NCBI RefSeq assembly: GCF_020181615.1 | Contig: NZ_CP084029.1 | Location: 1,859,297-1,923,296 of the forward strand | From: [Mycobacterium] crassicus | GTDB taxonomy: Bacteria; Actinomycetota; Actinomycetes; Mycobacteriales; Mycobacteriaceae | Direction: 5' to 3' | DNA: 64,000 bases | In this document: one piece after another, positions 1 through 9,148 of the stretch | Position numbering within the stretch: the first letter of the stretch is position 1 | Layout of the letters: the number at the start of each line of letters is the position of its first letter | Notes under the pieces: model-generated | Database searches by the model: none | What the model saw: the letters and a program-made list of their open reading frames with translations, nothing else | Told to the model about the DNA's origin: nothing | Position numbers and translations under genes: made by a program

Positions 1-1
1 G

Positions 2-535
2 TCCAAGCACGCGCTGGCACTGGCCGTCATCGAGGGACAACTCGCCCGGGCGGGCGCGGCGGTGCAGGACCTGGTGGATCGCAAGCTCTCCGGACTGGAA
101 ACCCTGATCGACTTCGGTTATCAGATGGCGGTCGAGGACATCAACAGCGATGCCGCCCGCGCGATGCTGCATCTGTTGCCGGTGGTCGGCCGGACCGAGG
201 GTCTGCAGACCAAGGTGCTCGACGACGCTGTGGCAGCGTTGAGCGTGGTGGCCGAGCGTGCCATCGTCGAAGGCGACGTCGTCGACGCCGACCCGCAGGA
301 CGTGACCCGGATGCTGCTGGCGCTGTACCTGGGGTTGCGCCAGGCGGGCGATCTCGATGCGCCCGAACAGTTCCTGCGCCGGTTCGAGCGGGGCTGGGCG
401 GTAGTGCTGCCCGGCGTGGTGCCCATCGATCGGATCGACTATTTCCTCCAGTTCATTCGGCGGCGCACCGCGTTGGCCATCAAGGCCACATCAGGCGCGG
501 AGAGTCCCGACGTAGCCGACGACCGAGTCGGCTGA
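2..535 (+). CDS. TetR-family regulator, 3' part only
   Basis: The frame is open from base 2 to the TGA at 533-535, so the gene starts left of the window. The first visible residues (SKHALALAVIEGQL) look like the stretch just after a TetR helix-turn-helix, where Y-x-H-F-x-S-K-x-A-L is typical. About 177 residues remain and form the helical ligand-binding and dimerisation half. The DNA-binding domain is therefore outside the window. Its stop overlaps the start of the next TetR gene by one base (TGATG), which points to co-transcription and translational coupling. Family assignment is fairly safe given the following paralogue-like gene; the ligand and targets are unknown. Confidence 0.72.
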   Translation, partial: SKHALALAVIEGQLARAGAAVQDLVDRKLSGLETLIDFGYQMAVEDINSDAARAMLHLLPVVGRTEGLQTKVLDDAVAALSVVAERAIVEGDVVDADPQDVTRMLLALYLGLRQAGDLDAPEQFLRRFERGWAVVLPGVVPIDRIDYFLQFIRRRTALAIKATSGAESPDVADDRVG

Positions 536-1215
536 TGGCACGCCAGGTTCGGTCCGAGGCGACCCGGCGAAAGCTGCTCGACGCAGCAATCGAGGTGTTC
601 GGTGAGGCCGGCTACGTCGCGGCCGGGCGAACCGCGATCATCGAGCGCGCCGGAGTCACCAAAGGTGCTCTCTACCATCACTTCGACTCGATGGACGCAT
701 TGGTGGTCGCGATCATCGAAGGCGGATTCGCCACCGTCTTGAGCACCTTCCGCAGCATGTGCCGGCCGTCATCGCCGGCCTTGGAAGGCATGATTCACGG
801 CATGTTCGCCGTCACGGCGGTGCTGGCCGCGGACAAGGAAGCGCGTGCCGCGGGCCACTTGGTCTTCGCGCTGGCCGACTCCAACGATCTGGGAGCCGAC
901 GTCGCCGGCCAATGGATGGACGCGGTGACATCCCAGGCCGGACGTGCGATCGCCGAGGGTGATGTGCGCGCGGACCTCGAACCGGGACAGGTCGCCGAGG
1001 CGATCACCGGGGCCATGCTCGGGACGTGGCTGCTGTCGCCGTCCCGCGGTGACGGCGTCGGCCGGCTGACCCGGATGTGGGAGGCGCTGCTTCCCGCGAT
1101 GGTGGCCGAGGACGCTCTGCCGTACTTCCGGCAGTTCCTGGCTCGCGAGGCGCTGCGACATGATGTCGGCCCCGTGCCGGACGGCAGCGAGGCCGACTCA
1201 GCCGCTGAGGGCTGA
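535..1215 (+). CDS. TetR/AcrR-family transcriptional regulator
   Basis: This is a 226-residue TetR protein. The N-terminal helix-turn-helix (about residues 10-55) has the usual TetR pattern, including T-R-R-K-L-L-D-A-A, F-G-E-A-G-Y and the recognition-helix end K-G-A-L-Y-H-H-F. The remainder is a helical effector-binding domain with no recognisable ligand signature. The ATG overlaps the stop of the upstream TetR fragment by one base, so the two form a tandem pair read from one message. Such pairs may heterodimerise or arise by duplication, but neither is shown here. The C-terminal 15 residues are acidic and probably disordered. The downstream gene is on the opposite strand and convergent. Confidence 0.88.
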   Translation: MARQVRSEATRRKLLDAAIEVFGEAGYVAAGRTAIIERAGVTKGALYHHFDSMDALVVAIIEGGFATVLSTFRSMCRPSSPALEGMIHGMFAVTAVLAADKEARAAGHLVFALADSNDLGADVAGQWMDAVTSQAGRAIAEGDVRADLEPGQVAEAITGAMLGTWLLSPSRGDGVGRLTRMWEALLPAMVAEDALPYFRQFLAREALRHDVGPVPDGSEADSAAEG

Positions 1216-1219
1216 GCGC

Positions 1220-1624
1220 CTACCGCTCATCGAGCCACAGCTGCTCGGTGAGGTCTTGGAATGTAGCCAGGGCGACCCGGTCGTCGGCCCGTTCGAGCGC
1301 CGATTTGCTCATCAGCGCGCGCACCGTTGAGCCATCCCGATGTTCCAGGGACACAACAAGATTAGCCAGTGAGTGCATTACTGAGAGGGCGGACTCCTCA
1401 GCCGGCGGAACCTGGCCGAAGATCTGCCGGAATTCCAGGGCGAGCACCTCGTCCTGGTCGTAGCCCAGCATGGAGGCGAACCCACTGTTGGCGAACAGGA
1501 TGGTGCCGTCGTCGGCGATCGCCAGTACGGGCACCGGGATCCGCTCGAGTGCGACCAGGGCGGGCAACTGCCGCAGGGTGTCCATCGGGTTCTGAGGGGT
1601 TTGTGAGTTCCGCCGTCGCTCCAT
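1220..1624 (-). CDS. PAS-domain protein
   Basis: A single PAS fold spans roughly residues 20-130 of a 134-residue product (counted from the ATG at 1622-1624). The characteristic segment is IPVPVLAIADDGTILFAN followed by GFASMLGYDQDEVLAL, the usual 'prediction of the next input, neighbouring state' PAS start. There is no attached kinase, GGDEF or helix-turn-helix, so it is a free-standing sensor or adaptor. The reading frame runs further upstream to 1753, but no good ribosome binding site precedes either start. I chose the Met closest to the PAS domain; a start at 1585 is also possible. It lies next to a c-di-GMP enzyme on the same strand, so a role in that signalling is conceivable but only inferred. 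Confidence 0.62.
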   Translation of the reverse strand: MERRRNSQTPQNPMDTLRQLPALVALERIPVPVLAIADDGTILFANSGFASMLGYDQDEVLALEFRQIFGQVPPAEESALSVMHSLANLVVSLEHRDGSTVRALMSKSALERADDRVALATFQDLTEQLWLDER

Positions 1625-2001
1625 GCATCGATTATGACGGGCGGTGCCCGTGGGGAGGACACCGTTCGCACTGCAAAGAGCGACGAAGAGGTGGTGGACC
1701 GCCTTCGTTAACCGCCGTTCCTGACGAGCAGTCTTGTAATGATTGGACTGCATCCGAAAAGTATGTATTATCTCCGTTTATGCGAGGGACTGGTTTGCAA
1801 GGCTTGGGTGCGCCGCAGCGCGCGCCATGGTCTGCGCCGTACGCGTCCCTCCCCAAGCTTCGCCCGGGGCACCTCGAGGGGTCCGCATCGCCGATTGCCG
1901 CCGTTCGCAGAGACGCGCAGGTGCACCGCACCTACCGCGGGACTCGCCGGCAGGAAGTCGGGGGTGCGGTTGTGTGCCGCTTGTACCGGGCGTCGTTCTT
2001 T
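1625..2001. other. Intergenic region between PAS gene and c-di-GMP enzyme
   Basis: About 377 bases carry no gene I can support. Bases 1735-1790 are clearly AT-richer than the surroundings and lie upstream of the PAS gene on the minus strand, so this is the likely promoter area. The rest is GC-rich and has open frames on several strands, but none has a protein-like pattern. The region also follows the stop codon of the c-di-GMP enzyme; I did not find a convincing terminator hairpin. Confidence 0.5.
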
Positions 2002-3855
2002 TCAGATGACCAGTGCCTGGCTGTCGGCCAGGAAGGGCATCGCCATCCAGCGTGACGCCAGCATCGCTTCGGCGGCGGCGCCCGGTACCGGGCGGGAGAA
2101 CAGGAAGCCCTGAGCGCGGTGGCAGCCGTGCCGCATCAAAGTGAGTGCGGCCGCTGAGGTTTCCACGCCTTCGGCAACCACCTGCAGGCCGAATGCCTCG
2201 GCGAGGGCGATGATCGCCCGGACGATCGCGAGGTCGCCAGCGTTGACTCCCAATTCACGGACGAACACGGTGTCGATCTTGAGCGTGTCGACCGGCAGAT
2301 CCTTGAGGTGCGACAGCACTGCGTAGCCGGTGCCGAAGTCGTCGATGGCGATCTTGACGCCGGCCTCGCGCAGCTCGGCCAGAGTCCGGCGGGTGGTTTC
2401 GATGTTCTGCACCACCGCGCGCTCGGTGATCTCCAGGCACAACGTGCCGGGGCGCAGGCCGAACTCCTCGACGGTGTCCACCACGTTCTGAACGAAACCG
2501 CGGGCCGCCAACTGGACGGGGGAGACGTTGACCCGCAGGGTGGCGTTGGTGCGAACGCCGTTGGCCTGCCACTGGCTGAATTCGGCGCACGCACTGCGCA
2601 TCACCCAGCGGCCCAGATCATCGGCGAGGTTGGCCGACTCGGCGATGCTGATGAACGAGCCGGGCAGCAACAGTCCCCGGGTCGGATGGCGCCAGCGGAC
2701 CAGCGCCTCGACCGCCACGATCGCGCCACTCCACAGGTCGACCTCGGGCTGGTAGTACAGCAGCAGTGACTCGTCGTCGATCTTGCCCTGCAGGTGCAGC
2801 TCGATGTCCTTGCGGAACAAGCTCTTCAGCGACATGTCGTCGGTGGAGCTGACGGTCTGGTTGCCCCCACCGCGTTTGGCGGCCAGGACGGCCTCGTCGG
2901 CGCGGTGCAGCAGGCCTGCGCTGGTGTCCTCGCCGGGCAATCCGACTGTCACGCCCACGCTGACCGTGCTGGTGACGGTGTGACCCTGGATCTCCACCCG
3001 GTCGCGCAGCGCACCCTGGAGCCGGTCGGCGAAGGTCTCCGCGCTGGCCATCGACATCGGCCAGTCCGGGATGACGACGAACTCGTCGCCGCCGATCCGG
3101 GCCGTCATGGTGCGGTTGCCGGCGTAGGCCCGCAGTCGCCTGGCGAAGTCCTGGATGAACCAGTCGCCGGCGGAGTGCCCGAGGAAGTCGTTGATCGGCT
3201 TGAGCCGGTCCAGGTCTATATAGAAGACGCCGACCGGGCCGGGGTTGCCCGCCACGAGCCGCTCGGACAGGTGGGCGACCAGTGCGCGCCGGTTGTGCAG
3301 ACCGGTCAGGTCGTCGTGATCGGCGAGATAGCGCAGCCGCTCCTCGGCCACCAAGCGGGCCTGCAATTGCGCGAACAGCGACGCGATCGCCTCGATCGTG
3401 TTGAGTTCTTCCGGACGCCACTTCGGCCGGCGGAACTTGACCAGGCCGAGCATGCCGGTGGTGACCGGACCGGAGATCAGCGGGGCGGTGGCCACCGACA
3501 GCGATTCGACGGCGTGGTCCTTCGACATCTCACGCACATAGCCCGAGTCGCCTGGCTCCGGCCGGATGATCGTCACCCGCTTGCCGTGCGCGCAGGTGGT
3601 GAAGACCGGATCGGCGGTGGTGAACGAGACCACGGCTAACGGGTCGGGCTTGGGCGGATCGGCGCGCGGCGGCCACTCCGCCACCAGCTTGGAAGCCCGG
3701 ATCTCATGGTCGTTGTGGCGCAGGAAGCCGGCGTCGACGTTGAGTTGCTCCACGAGAGTCTGCAGCACTCGTTCGGTGACCTCGGGCGCCGTGGACGGTG
3801 TGGTGGCCATCAGCTGGGCGGCGATCGAGGTGACCAACGCCAATCTGTCCGCCAC
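2002..3855 (-). CDS. dcpA: GAF-GGDEF-EAL bifunctional c-di-GMP cyclase/phosphodiesterase
   Basis: This 617-residue protein has a GAF-like sensory domain (about 15-165), a GGDEF domain (about 178-335) and an EAL domain (about 345-600). The active-site motif GGDEF is intact at 255-259. The EAL motif is intact at 383-385 (V-E-A-L-V-R-W), and the later EAL-domain signature D-D-F-G-T-G-Y is present. No RxxD inhibitory I-site precedes GGDEF, so product inhibition by that route is not expected. The architecture and length match mycobacterial DcpA (M. smegmatis) and Rv1354c, which are described as both making and degrading c-di-GMP. No transmembrane segment is seen, so it should be cytoplasmic. The symbol follows the M. 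smegmatis name; orthology was not tested. Confidence 0.9.
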   Translation of the reverse strand: MADRLALVTSIAAQLMATTPSTAPEVTERVLQTLVEQLNVDAGFLRHNDHEIRASKLVAEWPPRADPPKPDPLAVVSFTTADPVFTTCAHGKRVTIIRPEPGDSGYVREMSKDHAVESLSVATAPLISGPVTTGMLGLVKFRRPKWRPEELNTIEAIASLFAQLQARLVAEERLRYLADHDDLTGLHNRRALVAHLSERLVAGNPGPVGVFYIDLDRLKPINDFLGHSAGDWFIQDFARRLRAYAGNRTMTARIGGDEFVVIPDWPMSMASAETFADRLQGALRDRVEIQGHTVTSTVSVGVTVGLPGEDTSAGLLHRADEAVLAAKRGGGNQTVSSTDDMSLKSLFRKDIELHLQGKIDDESLLLYYQPEVDLWSGAIVAVEALVRWRHPTRGLLLPGSFISIAESANLADDLGRWVMRSACAEFSQWQANGVRTNATLRVNVSPVQLAARGFVQNVVDTVEEFGLRPGTLCLEITERAVVQNIETTRRTLAELREAGVKIAIDDFGTGYAVLSHLKDLPVDTLKIDTVFVRELGVNAGDLAIVRAIIALAEAFGLQVVAEGVETSAAALTLMRHGCHRAQGFLFSRPVPGAAAEAMLASRWMAMPFLADSQALVI

Positions 3856-4020
3856 GATGTCCTTCCCCCGAAGACCTCAGCCCGGTGCTGGAGCCGCCGC
3901 GGGCTTGAGATCACTTCGGGCTGATACAGCAGTGAGCATATTCGACAAACCAGCCGGGCGGGAAACTAGTCGGCCGAATTCCTGCTGGTCCGACGGCGCC
4001 GTGCCCCCGGCGCCCGGCGC

Positions 4021-4470
4021 TCAGCGGACCGGTCGCGCCGGGGCGGTGTCGGTCAGAAAACGGCGCAGCACCTCGACGGCCTGGGCCAGGGTGCTGCGGT
4101 CCTCGGGCGCCAGACGGTCCAGCTCCGGATCGATCGCCGCGGCCCGGTCCTGGCGAACCTGGGCCAGGGTGTCCACTCCCTTGTCGGTGATGCGGATCAG
4201 CACCGCGCGGGCATCCTGCGGATCGGTGGCGCGGGTGGTCAGGCCGGCGTCTTCGAGGCGGCGGACCTGGGTGGTCATCGTCGGCTGCGAGCAGTGGTCC
4301 ACCGTTGCCAGCTCGGAGATCCGGGCCTCCTCCAGGTCCTCGATGGTGGACAGCAGCCGGGCCTGAGCGCCCGGGATCGGCAGCGCAACCCGCTGGGTCG
4401 CCAGCCTGTTGAGCCGGGCAACGACGCTGAGCAAGTCGGCACCCAGGCTGGCGTAAACGGGAGCTACCAT
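4021..4470 (-). CDS. MarR-family transcriptional regulator
   Basis: A 149-residue winged-helix protein with MarR features: the recognition region I-S-E-L-A-T-V-D-H-C-S-Q-P-T-M-T-T-Q-V-R-R-L-E (about residues 52-74), followed by the wing T-R-A-T-D-P-Q-D-A-R-A-V-L-I-R-I-T. It is transcribed away from the ECF-type ABC importer starting at 4559 across an 88-base gap that contains an inverted repeat. The pairing recalls Rv2327 next to Rv2326c/Rv2325c in M. tuberculosis (from memory). It is therefore the probable regulator of the importer and of itself. Ligand unknown. Confidence 0.88.
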   Translation of the reverse strand: MVAPVYASLGADLLSVVARLNRLATQRVALPIPGAQARLLSTIEDLEEARISELATVDHCSQPTMTTQVRRLEDAGLTTRATDPQDARAVLIRITDKGVDTLAQVRQDRAAAIDPELDRLAPEDRSTLAQAVEVLRRFLTDTAPARPVR

Positions 4471-4485
4471 CCTGTCAGTATTTCA

Positions 4486-4498
4486 TCAGCTTTGCTGA
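4486..4498. promoter_or_regulatory. Inverted repeat, candidate MarR operator
   Basis: TCAGC-TTT-GCTGA is a perfect inverted repeat with five-base arms. It sits in an AT-richer stretch between the divergent MarR gene (start at 4470) and the importer gene (start at 4559). Position and symmetry suit a MarR dimer controlling both promoters. The short arms make chance occurrence possible. Confidence 0.45.
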
Positions 4499-4558
4499 AT
4501 TCGCGAATGGGTCCGCGGCTCTCGGAGCGCCGTTCCCGGCGGCTGGCAGAATCGACGG

Positions 4559-6607
4559 GTGACGAAGACCGGCCAGGACACCACCCGAGTCCGGGCGCGG
4601 TCGATGCAACCGGTCGAGATCGCGCAGGCTGCGGTCATGGCCGCGCTGTGTGCCGCGACGGCCATCATCGCAGTCGTCGTGCCCTTTGCGGGCGGGTTGG
4701 CGCTGCTCGGCACGGTGCCGATGGGCCTGCTGGCCTACCGATACCGCTTCCGGGTGTTGATTGCCGCCACCGTGGCCGCCGCGACCATCGCATTCCTGAT
4801 CGCCGGAATGGGCGGATTCATGACGGTGGTCAACTGCGCCTACATCGGCGGGCTGACCGGCGTGATCAAACGGCACCGTCGCGGCCTGCCGACCGTGATC
4901 GCAGCCTCGGTGGTCGCCGGCGCCCTCTTCGGTGCCTTCGCGGTGCTGGCGTTGACCATGCTCTCGCGGCTGCGCCACCTCATCTTCGACGCGATCACCG
5001 CCAACGTGAACGGGATCGCAGCGGCCATGAACCAGGTCCCGCTGCCGGAATTCCATCGGGCCGCCGAAGACCTCACCGGTTTCCTCGGCGTGCTGCTGCG
5101 GAACTGGCAGTGGCTCATCCTGGCGCAGTCGATCGTCAGCATCATGCTCGTCTCGTTGCTCGGCTGGTGGGCGTTGTCCCGGGTGCTCTATCGGCTGCGC
5201 GGGGTGCCCGACGTCCACAAACTGGACCTGCTGGCCGAAAGCGGCCCGGTGGCGCCGGTCCCGGTCCGGCTCGACCAGGTGCGATTCCGCTATCCGCAGA
5301 CCAGCCACGACGCCCTGGGGCCGCTGAGCCTGGACGTCCACGCCGGCGAACACGTCGCCGTCACCGGCGCCAACGGATCGGGCAAGACCACGCTGATGCT
5401 GTTGCTCGCCGGGCGAGCACCGACGGCCGGCACCGTCGAACGTCCCGGGGCGGTGGGCCTGGGCGCCCCCGGCGGGACCGCGGTCGTCATGCAACACCCG
5501 GAGAGTCAGGTGCTGGGCACCCGGGTCGCCGACGACGTGGTCTGGGGGCTGCCGGCGGGCACCACCACCGACGTGGACCGGCTTCTGGAGCAGGTCGGCC
5601 TGGGCGGCTTCGCCGAACGCGACACCGGCGGCCTGTCCGGCGGTGAACTGCAGCGCCTGGCGGTGGCCGCGGCCCTGGCCCGCGAGCCGGCACTGCTGAT
5701 CGCCGACGAGGTCACCAGCATGGTCGACCCGCAGGGACGCGATGTCCTGCTGCGGGTGCTGTCGGGACTCGCCGGGTCTTCCGCACGACACTCCACTTCC
5801 TTGGTGCACATCACCCACTACAACGACGAGGTCGGCAGCGCCGACCGGATCATCGACCTGTCCGGCTCGCGGGATAACACCGCCATGGTCGAGACCGCTG
5901 AGGTCCCCGCCGCGTCGTCCGGTGTCGCAACCGGCCGGTCGGGCCCGCCGGTGCTGGAGCTGTCCGGCGTCGGGCACGAATACGCCAGCCGCACGCCGTG
6001 GGCCAAGACCGCGCTGCGCGACATTAGTTTCACGGTCGACCAGGGCGACGGGCTGCTGATCCACGGCGGTAACGGCTCGGGGAAGTCGACGTTGGCGTGG
6101 ATCATGGCCGGCCTGACGACACCCACCGTCGGCACCTGCCTGCTCGGTGGTCGCCCCGCCGACGAGCAGGTGGGGGCGGTGGCCTTGTCGTTCCAGGCGG
6201 CCCGGTTGCAGCTGATGCGCAGCCACGTGGGATTGGAAGTGGCCTCGGCGGCCGGGTTCTCACCGCACGACCGCGCCCGGGTCGACGCCGCGCTGGCTGC
6301 CGTCGGCCTGGATGCGGCCCTGGCCGGCCGGCGTATCGACCAACTCAGTGGCGGTCAGATGCGCCGCCTGGTGCTGGCGGGTCTGTTGGCCCGGTCCCCG
6401 CGGGCGTTGATCCTCGACGAGCCGCTGGCCGGGCTGGACGCCTCCAGCCGGCAGGGGCTGCTGCGACTGCTGGAGGATCTGCGGCGTGACACCGGCCTGA
6501 CCGTCGTGGTCATCTCGCATGACTTCGCCGGGCTGGGGGAACTGTGCCCCAGGACCCTGCACCTGCGCAATGGCGTGTTGGGGCCGGCAGCGGCGGGTGC
6601 GGCATGA
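4559..6607 (+). CDS. Fused ECF-type importer protein: membrane S-like domain plus two ATPase domains
   Basis: The 682-residue protein starts with about 215 residues of hydrophobic segments resembling an ECF S-component-like membrane domain. Two ABC ATPase domains follow. Domain one has Walker [10 protein letters not shown] (about 270-278), signature L-S-G-G-E-L-Q-R and a Walker B ending A-D-E. Domain two has Walker [10 protein letters not shown] (about 503-511), signature L-S-G-G-Q-M-R-R and Walker B ending L-D-E-P. The start is GTG. Four bases overlap with the next gene (ATGA), which encodes the T component. The same fused layout is found in Rv2326c (from memory). It should form a vitamin or metal importer in the inner membrane, but the substrate cannot be read from the sequence. 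Confidence 0.85.
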   Translation: MTKTGQDTTRVRARSMQPVEIAQAAVMAALCAATAIIAVVVPFAGGLALLGTVPMGLLAYRYRFRVLIAATVAAATIAFLIAGMGGFMTVVNCAYIGGLTGVIKRHRRGLPTVIAASVVAGALFGAFAVLALTMLSRLRHLIFDAITANVNGIAAAMNQVPLPEFHRAAEDLTGFLGVLLRNWQWLILAQSIVSIMLVSLLGWWALSRVLYRLRGVPDVHKLDLLAESGPVAPVPVRLDQVRFRYPQTSHDALGPLSLDVHAGEHVAVTGANGSGKTTLMLLLAGRAPTAGTVERPGAVGLGAPGGTAVVMQHPESQVLGTRVADDVVWGLPAGTTTDVDRLLEQVGLGGFAERDTGGLSGGELQRLAVAAALAREPALLIADEVTSMVDPQGRDVLLRVLSGLAGSSARHSTSLVHITHYNDEVGSADRIIDLSGSRDNTAMVETAEVPAASSGVATGRSGPPVLELSGVGHEYASRTPWAKTALRDISFTVDQGDGLLIHGGNGSGKSTLAWIMAGLTTPTVGTCLLGGRPADEQVGAVALSFQAARLQLMRSHVGLEVASAAGFSPHDRARVDAALAAVGLDAALAGRRIDQLSGGQMRRLVLAGLLARSPRALILDEPLAGLDASSRQGLLRLLEDLRRDTGLTVVVISHDFAGLGELCPRTLHLRNGVLGPAAAGAA

Positions 6608-7410
6608 CGGCGACACGTCCGACCCCTCGCCCGGTGGTGCTGCTGCGCCCGGTGCCCGGCGACACCGCCGTGCATCGACTGTGGGCCGGGACCAAACTGA
6701 TCGTGGTCTTCGGCATTTCGGTGCTGCTGACCTTCTACCCGGGCTGGCTGCCGATCGGCGCGGTGGCCCTGCTGGTGTTCGCCGCGGCCAGGATCGCCAG
6801 GATTCCCCGGGGCGCCCTGCCGTCGGTGCCGCGCTGGCTGTGGGTGCTGCTGCTGGTGGGTGGCGGCACCGCGGCCATGGCCGGGGGCGATCCGGCCGGC
6901 CTGGGCGGCCTGCTGAATTTCCTGCGGATCACCGCTTTGTCGATCGTGCTCCTGGGGCTGGGTGCGATGGTGTCGTGGACCACCAATGTCGCGGAGATCG
7001 CGCCCGCGGTGGCCACCCTCGGCCGGCCACTGCGCCTGGTGCGAATCCCGGTGGACGACTGGGCCGTTGCCCTGGCGTTGGCGCTGCGCGCCTTCCCGAT
7101 GCTGATCGGTGAGTTCCGGGTGCTCTACGCCGCCCGTCGGCTGCGGCCCCGGCCGAAGCCGCGCACCCGGCGGGAACGCCGGCGCCGCTGGGCGCGCGAG
7201 GCGATCGACCTCATCACCGCGGCCATCACGGTCACGCTGCGTCGGGCCGACGAGATGGGGGACGCGATCACCGCGCGCGGCGGGGTCGGCCAGATTTCGG
7301 CGTCCCCGGCGCGGCCGGGTGTGGTCGACATGGTGGCCCTGATGCTCGTCGCCGTGGTGTGCGGCGCGGCGCTGGCCCTTGAGCTGACGGTGCTGACGAC
7401 AACCGGCTGA
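6604..7410 (+). CDS. ECF transporter T component (EcfT/CbiQ-like)
   Basis: This 268-residue membrane protein has several hydrophobic segments and the two coupling motifs expected of EcfT proteins: an A-A-R-R-L segment at about residues 177-181 and A-R-G-G near residues 224-227, both in cytoplasmic regions that contact the ATPases. The ATG at 6604 overlaps the stop of the fused ATPase gene (ATGA), so the two are translationally coupled. The open frame extends 60 bases upstream, but the overlap start is preferred. It completes the ECF importer with the preceding gene. It corresponds in position to Rv2325c (from memory). Confidence 0.86.
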   Translation: MTATRPTPRPVVLLRPVPGDTAVHRLWAGTKLIVVFGISVLLTFYPGWLPIGAVALLVFAAARIARIPRGALPSVPRWLWVLLLVGGGTAAMAGGDPAGLGGLLNFLRITALSIVLLGLGAMVSWTTNVAEIAPAVATLGRPLRLVRIPVDDWAVALALALRAFPMLIGEFRVLYAARRLRPRPKPRTRRERRRRWAREAIDLITAAITVTLRRADEMGDAITARGGVGQISASPARPGVVDMVALMLVAVVCGAALALELTVLTTTG

Positions 7411-7412
7411 AA

Positions 7413-7431
7413 ATGCCCTAGCGGGGGGCAT
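7413..7431 (+). terminator. Hairpin after the ECF importer operon
   Basis: ATGCCC and GGGCAT form a six-base stem around a seven-base loop immediately after the EcfT stop. No T-tract follows, so this is at best a weak or factor-assisted terminator. It also lies only 33 bases before the next gene and could instead be part of its leader. Confidence 0.35.
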
Positions 7432-7463
7432 CGGCACGTCCTACAGTTATTTACGAGGACGCC

Positions 7464-7775
7464 ATGTCACCCGCATTCCGCTACCGCTGGATGCCCGCCG
7501 CCGTCGCGGCGTGCGGGGTTGTTGCGGCCGGGATCGTGGCCAGTGGGTCGCCGGCGGGGGCTGTCCCACCGCCGAAGGGTTGCGCCACGGAGCCGTTCGG
7601 CATGTTGTGTGACAGCCCGATCGGGTCCGACAACACCTTCATGCGATGTCGGATCTCGCGCGGAATGCTCGGTGCCCGGGGACTGTATCTGCCGGCAACC
7701 GAGAAGTGCTGGGTGGTTGATCTCGGCAAAGCGGACCCCATCTACGGCAACGACCTGCCGCACCAGCATCTGTGA
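7464..7775 (+). CDS. Small secreted protein with four cysteines
   Basis: The 103-residue product begins with a clear signal peptide: basic residues, a hydrophobic Ala/Val-rich core, then a likely cleavage after A-G-A (about residue 33). The mature part of about 70 residues contains four cysteines (in G-C-A-T, L-C-D-S-P, R-C-R-I and K-C-W-V), suggesting two disulfides. The pattern resembles small mycobacterial exported proteins with a C-D-G-P motif, here C-D-S-P. No enzymatic motif is seen. It follows the ECF operon by 53 bases on the same strand and is convergent with uspC. Function unknown. Confidence 0.7.
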   Translation: MSPAFRYRWMPAAVAACGVVAAGIVASGSPAGAVPPPKGCATEPFGMLCDSPIGSDNTFMRCRISRGMLGARGLYLPATEKCWVVDLGKADPIYGNDLPHQHL

Positions 7776-7816
7776 CGTCTTACCCAGGTCGACGCGTTTC
7801 TGCCACCTGAGCGGTG

Positions 7817-9148
7817 CTACCGGCGGGCCGCCGCGTTGGCGGCGTCCTGAGCCCGGCGCAGCGTGCCGGCGACCTCGGTACGGCCCAGGAACATCTCGTC
7901 GAAATACGGTTTGATGGCCTGATTTCCGGCCGGGAACCCCTCGCCTCCGCCCGGGGCGGGGATGCGCGGTCCGGCGAGCACCGCGAAGAACGGGGTGACA
8001 TCGACCCCGCGGTGCCGCCAGTAGTCGAAATAGACCGATTGTGCGCTGAGCACCGCCGGGATCGCCGCCCCGCGCCGACCCACGTACTGGTTGCCTTCGC
8101 GGCTGCCGAGCCAGGTCAAGACTTCCCGTACCGCCTCGGGGTGGGGTGAGGCGGCGTTGCCGACGGCGGCGATCCCGTTGGTGACGCTGACCCGCCCGGC
8201 CGGGCCGGTCGGCAGCATCGCCACCCCCCACCCGAATGCGGCCTGTTCGGCGACCGCCGCCAGGTTGTAGGTGCCGGACTGGAACAGCGCCATCCTGCCG
8301 GCCAGGAACTGGTTGCGGGAGAAGTCGCCGTTGGTGTTGGTCTCGGACGCCGGCGGTGCCACGTGGTCGTCGTTGATCAATGCGACCAGGTAGCCGAACG
8401 CCTCGTCGGCGGCGGGTCCGGCGAAGGCGAACTCGTCGCCGCGCTGGAACACCCCGCCGGCCGAGCCGAGGTAGTTCAGGTAGATGCCCTGCGGATCGTT
8501 GGCGGCGTTGTAACCCCACTGGCGAACCCGGCGGTCGTCGAAACCCGGTGTGCCCGCGGCGCGCCCGGCCGAATCGCGGGTGAGCTTCGTCAGCAGTGGG
8601 CGCAGGGTGTCGCCGGCGCCGCGCGGATCCCAGCGCAGTCCGGCCAGCGCGGACGGTTCCACGCCCGCCGCGGCCAGCAGGTCGGCGTTGTAATACACGG
8701 CGATACCCGCGTCGGTCAGCTGCGGCACCCCCCACAACGTCCCGCGCCGGGTGAACTGGGTGGTCACCGACGGCTCCCAATCCGCGGACACAGCCTCGAT
8801 CGCCATCAGTCGGTCGTTGTCGGCGTAACCGGCCAGGTAGGCGTTGGAGAGCCAGAAGATGTCATCGGCGCCGCCGCCGGCCACGTCGGTGCGCAGCGTG
8901 TCGAAGTACGTCGCGTAGGCCACCACGTTGGCCCGGACCTCGATGTCGGGGTGGGCGCGGTTGAACGCCGCGAACGACTGGCGGTAGGCGGCCGCGACCT
9001 GCTCGTCCCACAGTCGCACCGTCACCACCGTCCTGCCGCCGGCCGAGCGGGTCGAGGCGTGGTCCAGCAGCACCGCCGCGGCACCGAACAGCGTCGCCAA
9101 CGCGACTACCGCCATGGCGAACAGCGTGGAGAACCGCGGCCGGTTCAT
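7817..9148 (-). CDS. uspC: ABC sugar-importer solute-binding protein (UspC-like)
   Basis: The product of 443 residues has an N-terminal hydrophobic segment (about 10-32) and the fold signature of family 1 carbohydrate-binding proteins, for example V-T-V-R-L-W-D-E-Q followed by A-F-N-R-A-H-P-D-I-E-V and later G-R-M-A-L-F-Q-S-G-T-Y. The ATG at 9148 overlaps the stop of the upstream uspB (ATGA). Position next to uspB and near uspA and tldD/pmbA matches the Usp importer of M. tuberculosis, described as binding amino-sugar type ligands. The N-terminal segment contains no cysteine, so the lipobox expected of a lipoprotein is absent and the protein is probably held by an uncleaved or ordinary signal segment. 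Confidence 0.82.
   Translation of the reverse strand: MNRPRFSTLFAMAVVALATLFGAAAVLLDHASTRSAGGRTVVTVRLWDEQVAAAYRQSFAAFNRAHPDIEVRANVVAYATYFDTLRTDVAGGGADDIFWLSNAYLAGYADNDRLMAIEAVSADWEPSVTTQFTRRGTLWGVPQLTDAGIAVYYNADLLAAAGVEPSALAGLRWDPRGAGDTLRPLLTKLTRDSAGRAAGTPGFDDRRVRQWGYNAANDPQGIYLNYLGSAGGVFQRGDEFAFAGPAADEAFGYLVALINDDHVAPPASETNTNGDFSRNQFLAGRMALFQSGTYNLAAVAEQAAFGWGVAMLPTGPAGRVSVTNGIAAVGNAASPHPEAVREVLTWLGSREGNQYVGRRGAAIPAVLSAQSVYFDYWRHRGVDVTPFFAVLAGPRIPAPGGGEGFPAGNQAIKPYFDEMFLGRTEVAGTLRRAQDAANAAARR

Noticed and set aside
1369..2055. A 228-codon plus-strand frame across the PAS gene and the following gap
   Set aside because: Arg/Pro/Gly-rich composition without domain features; the PAS fold on the minus strand explains half of it and the rest is non-coding.
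4475..6226. A 583-codon open frame antisense to the ECF importer gene
   Set aside because: His/Gln/Gly-rich shadow of a clear ABC protein.
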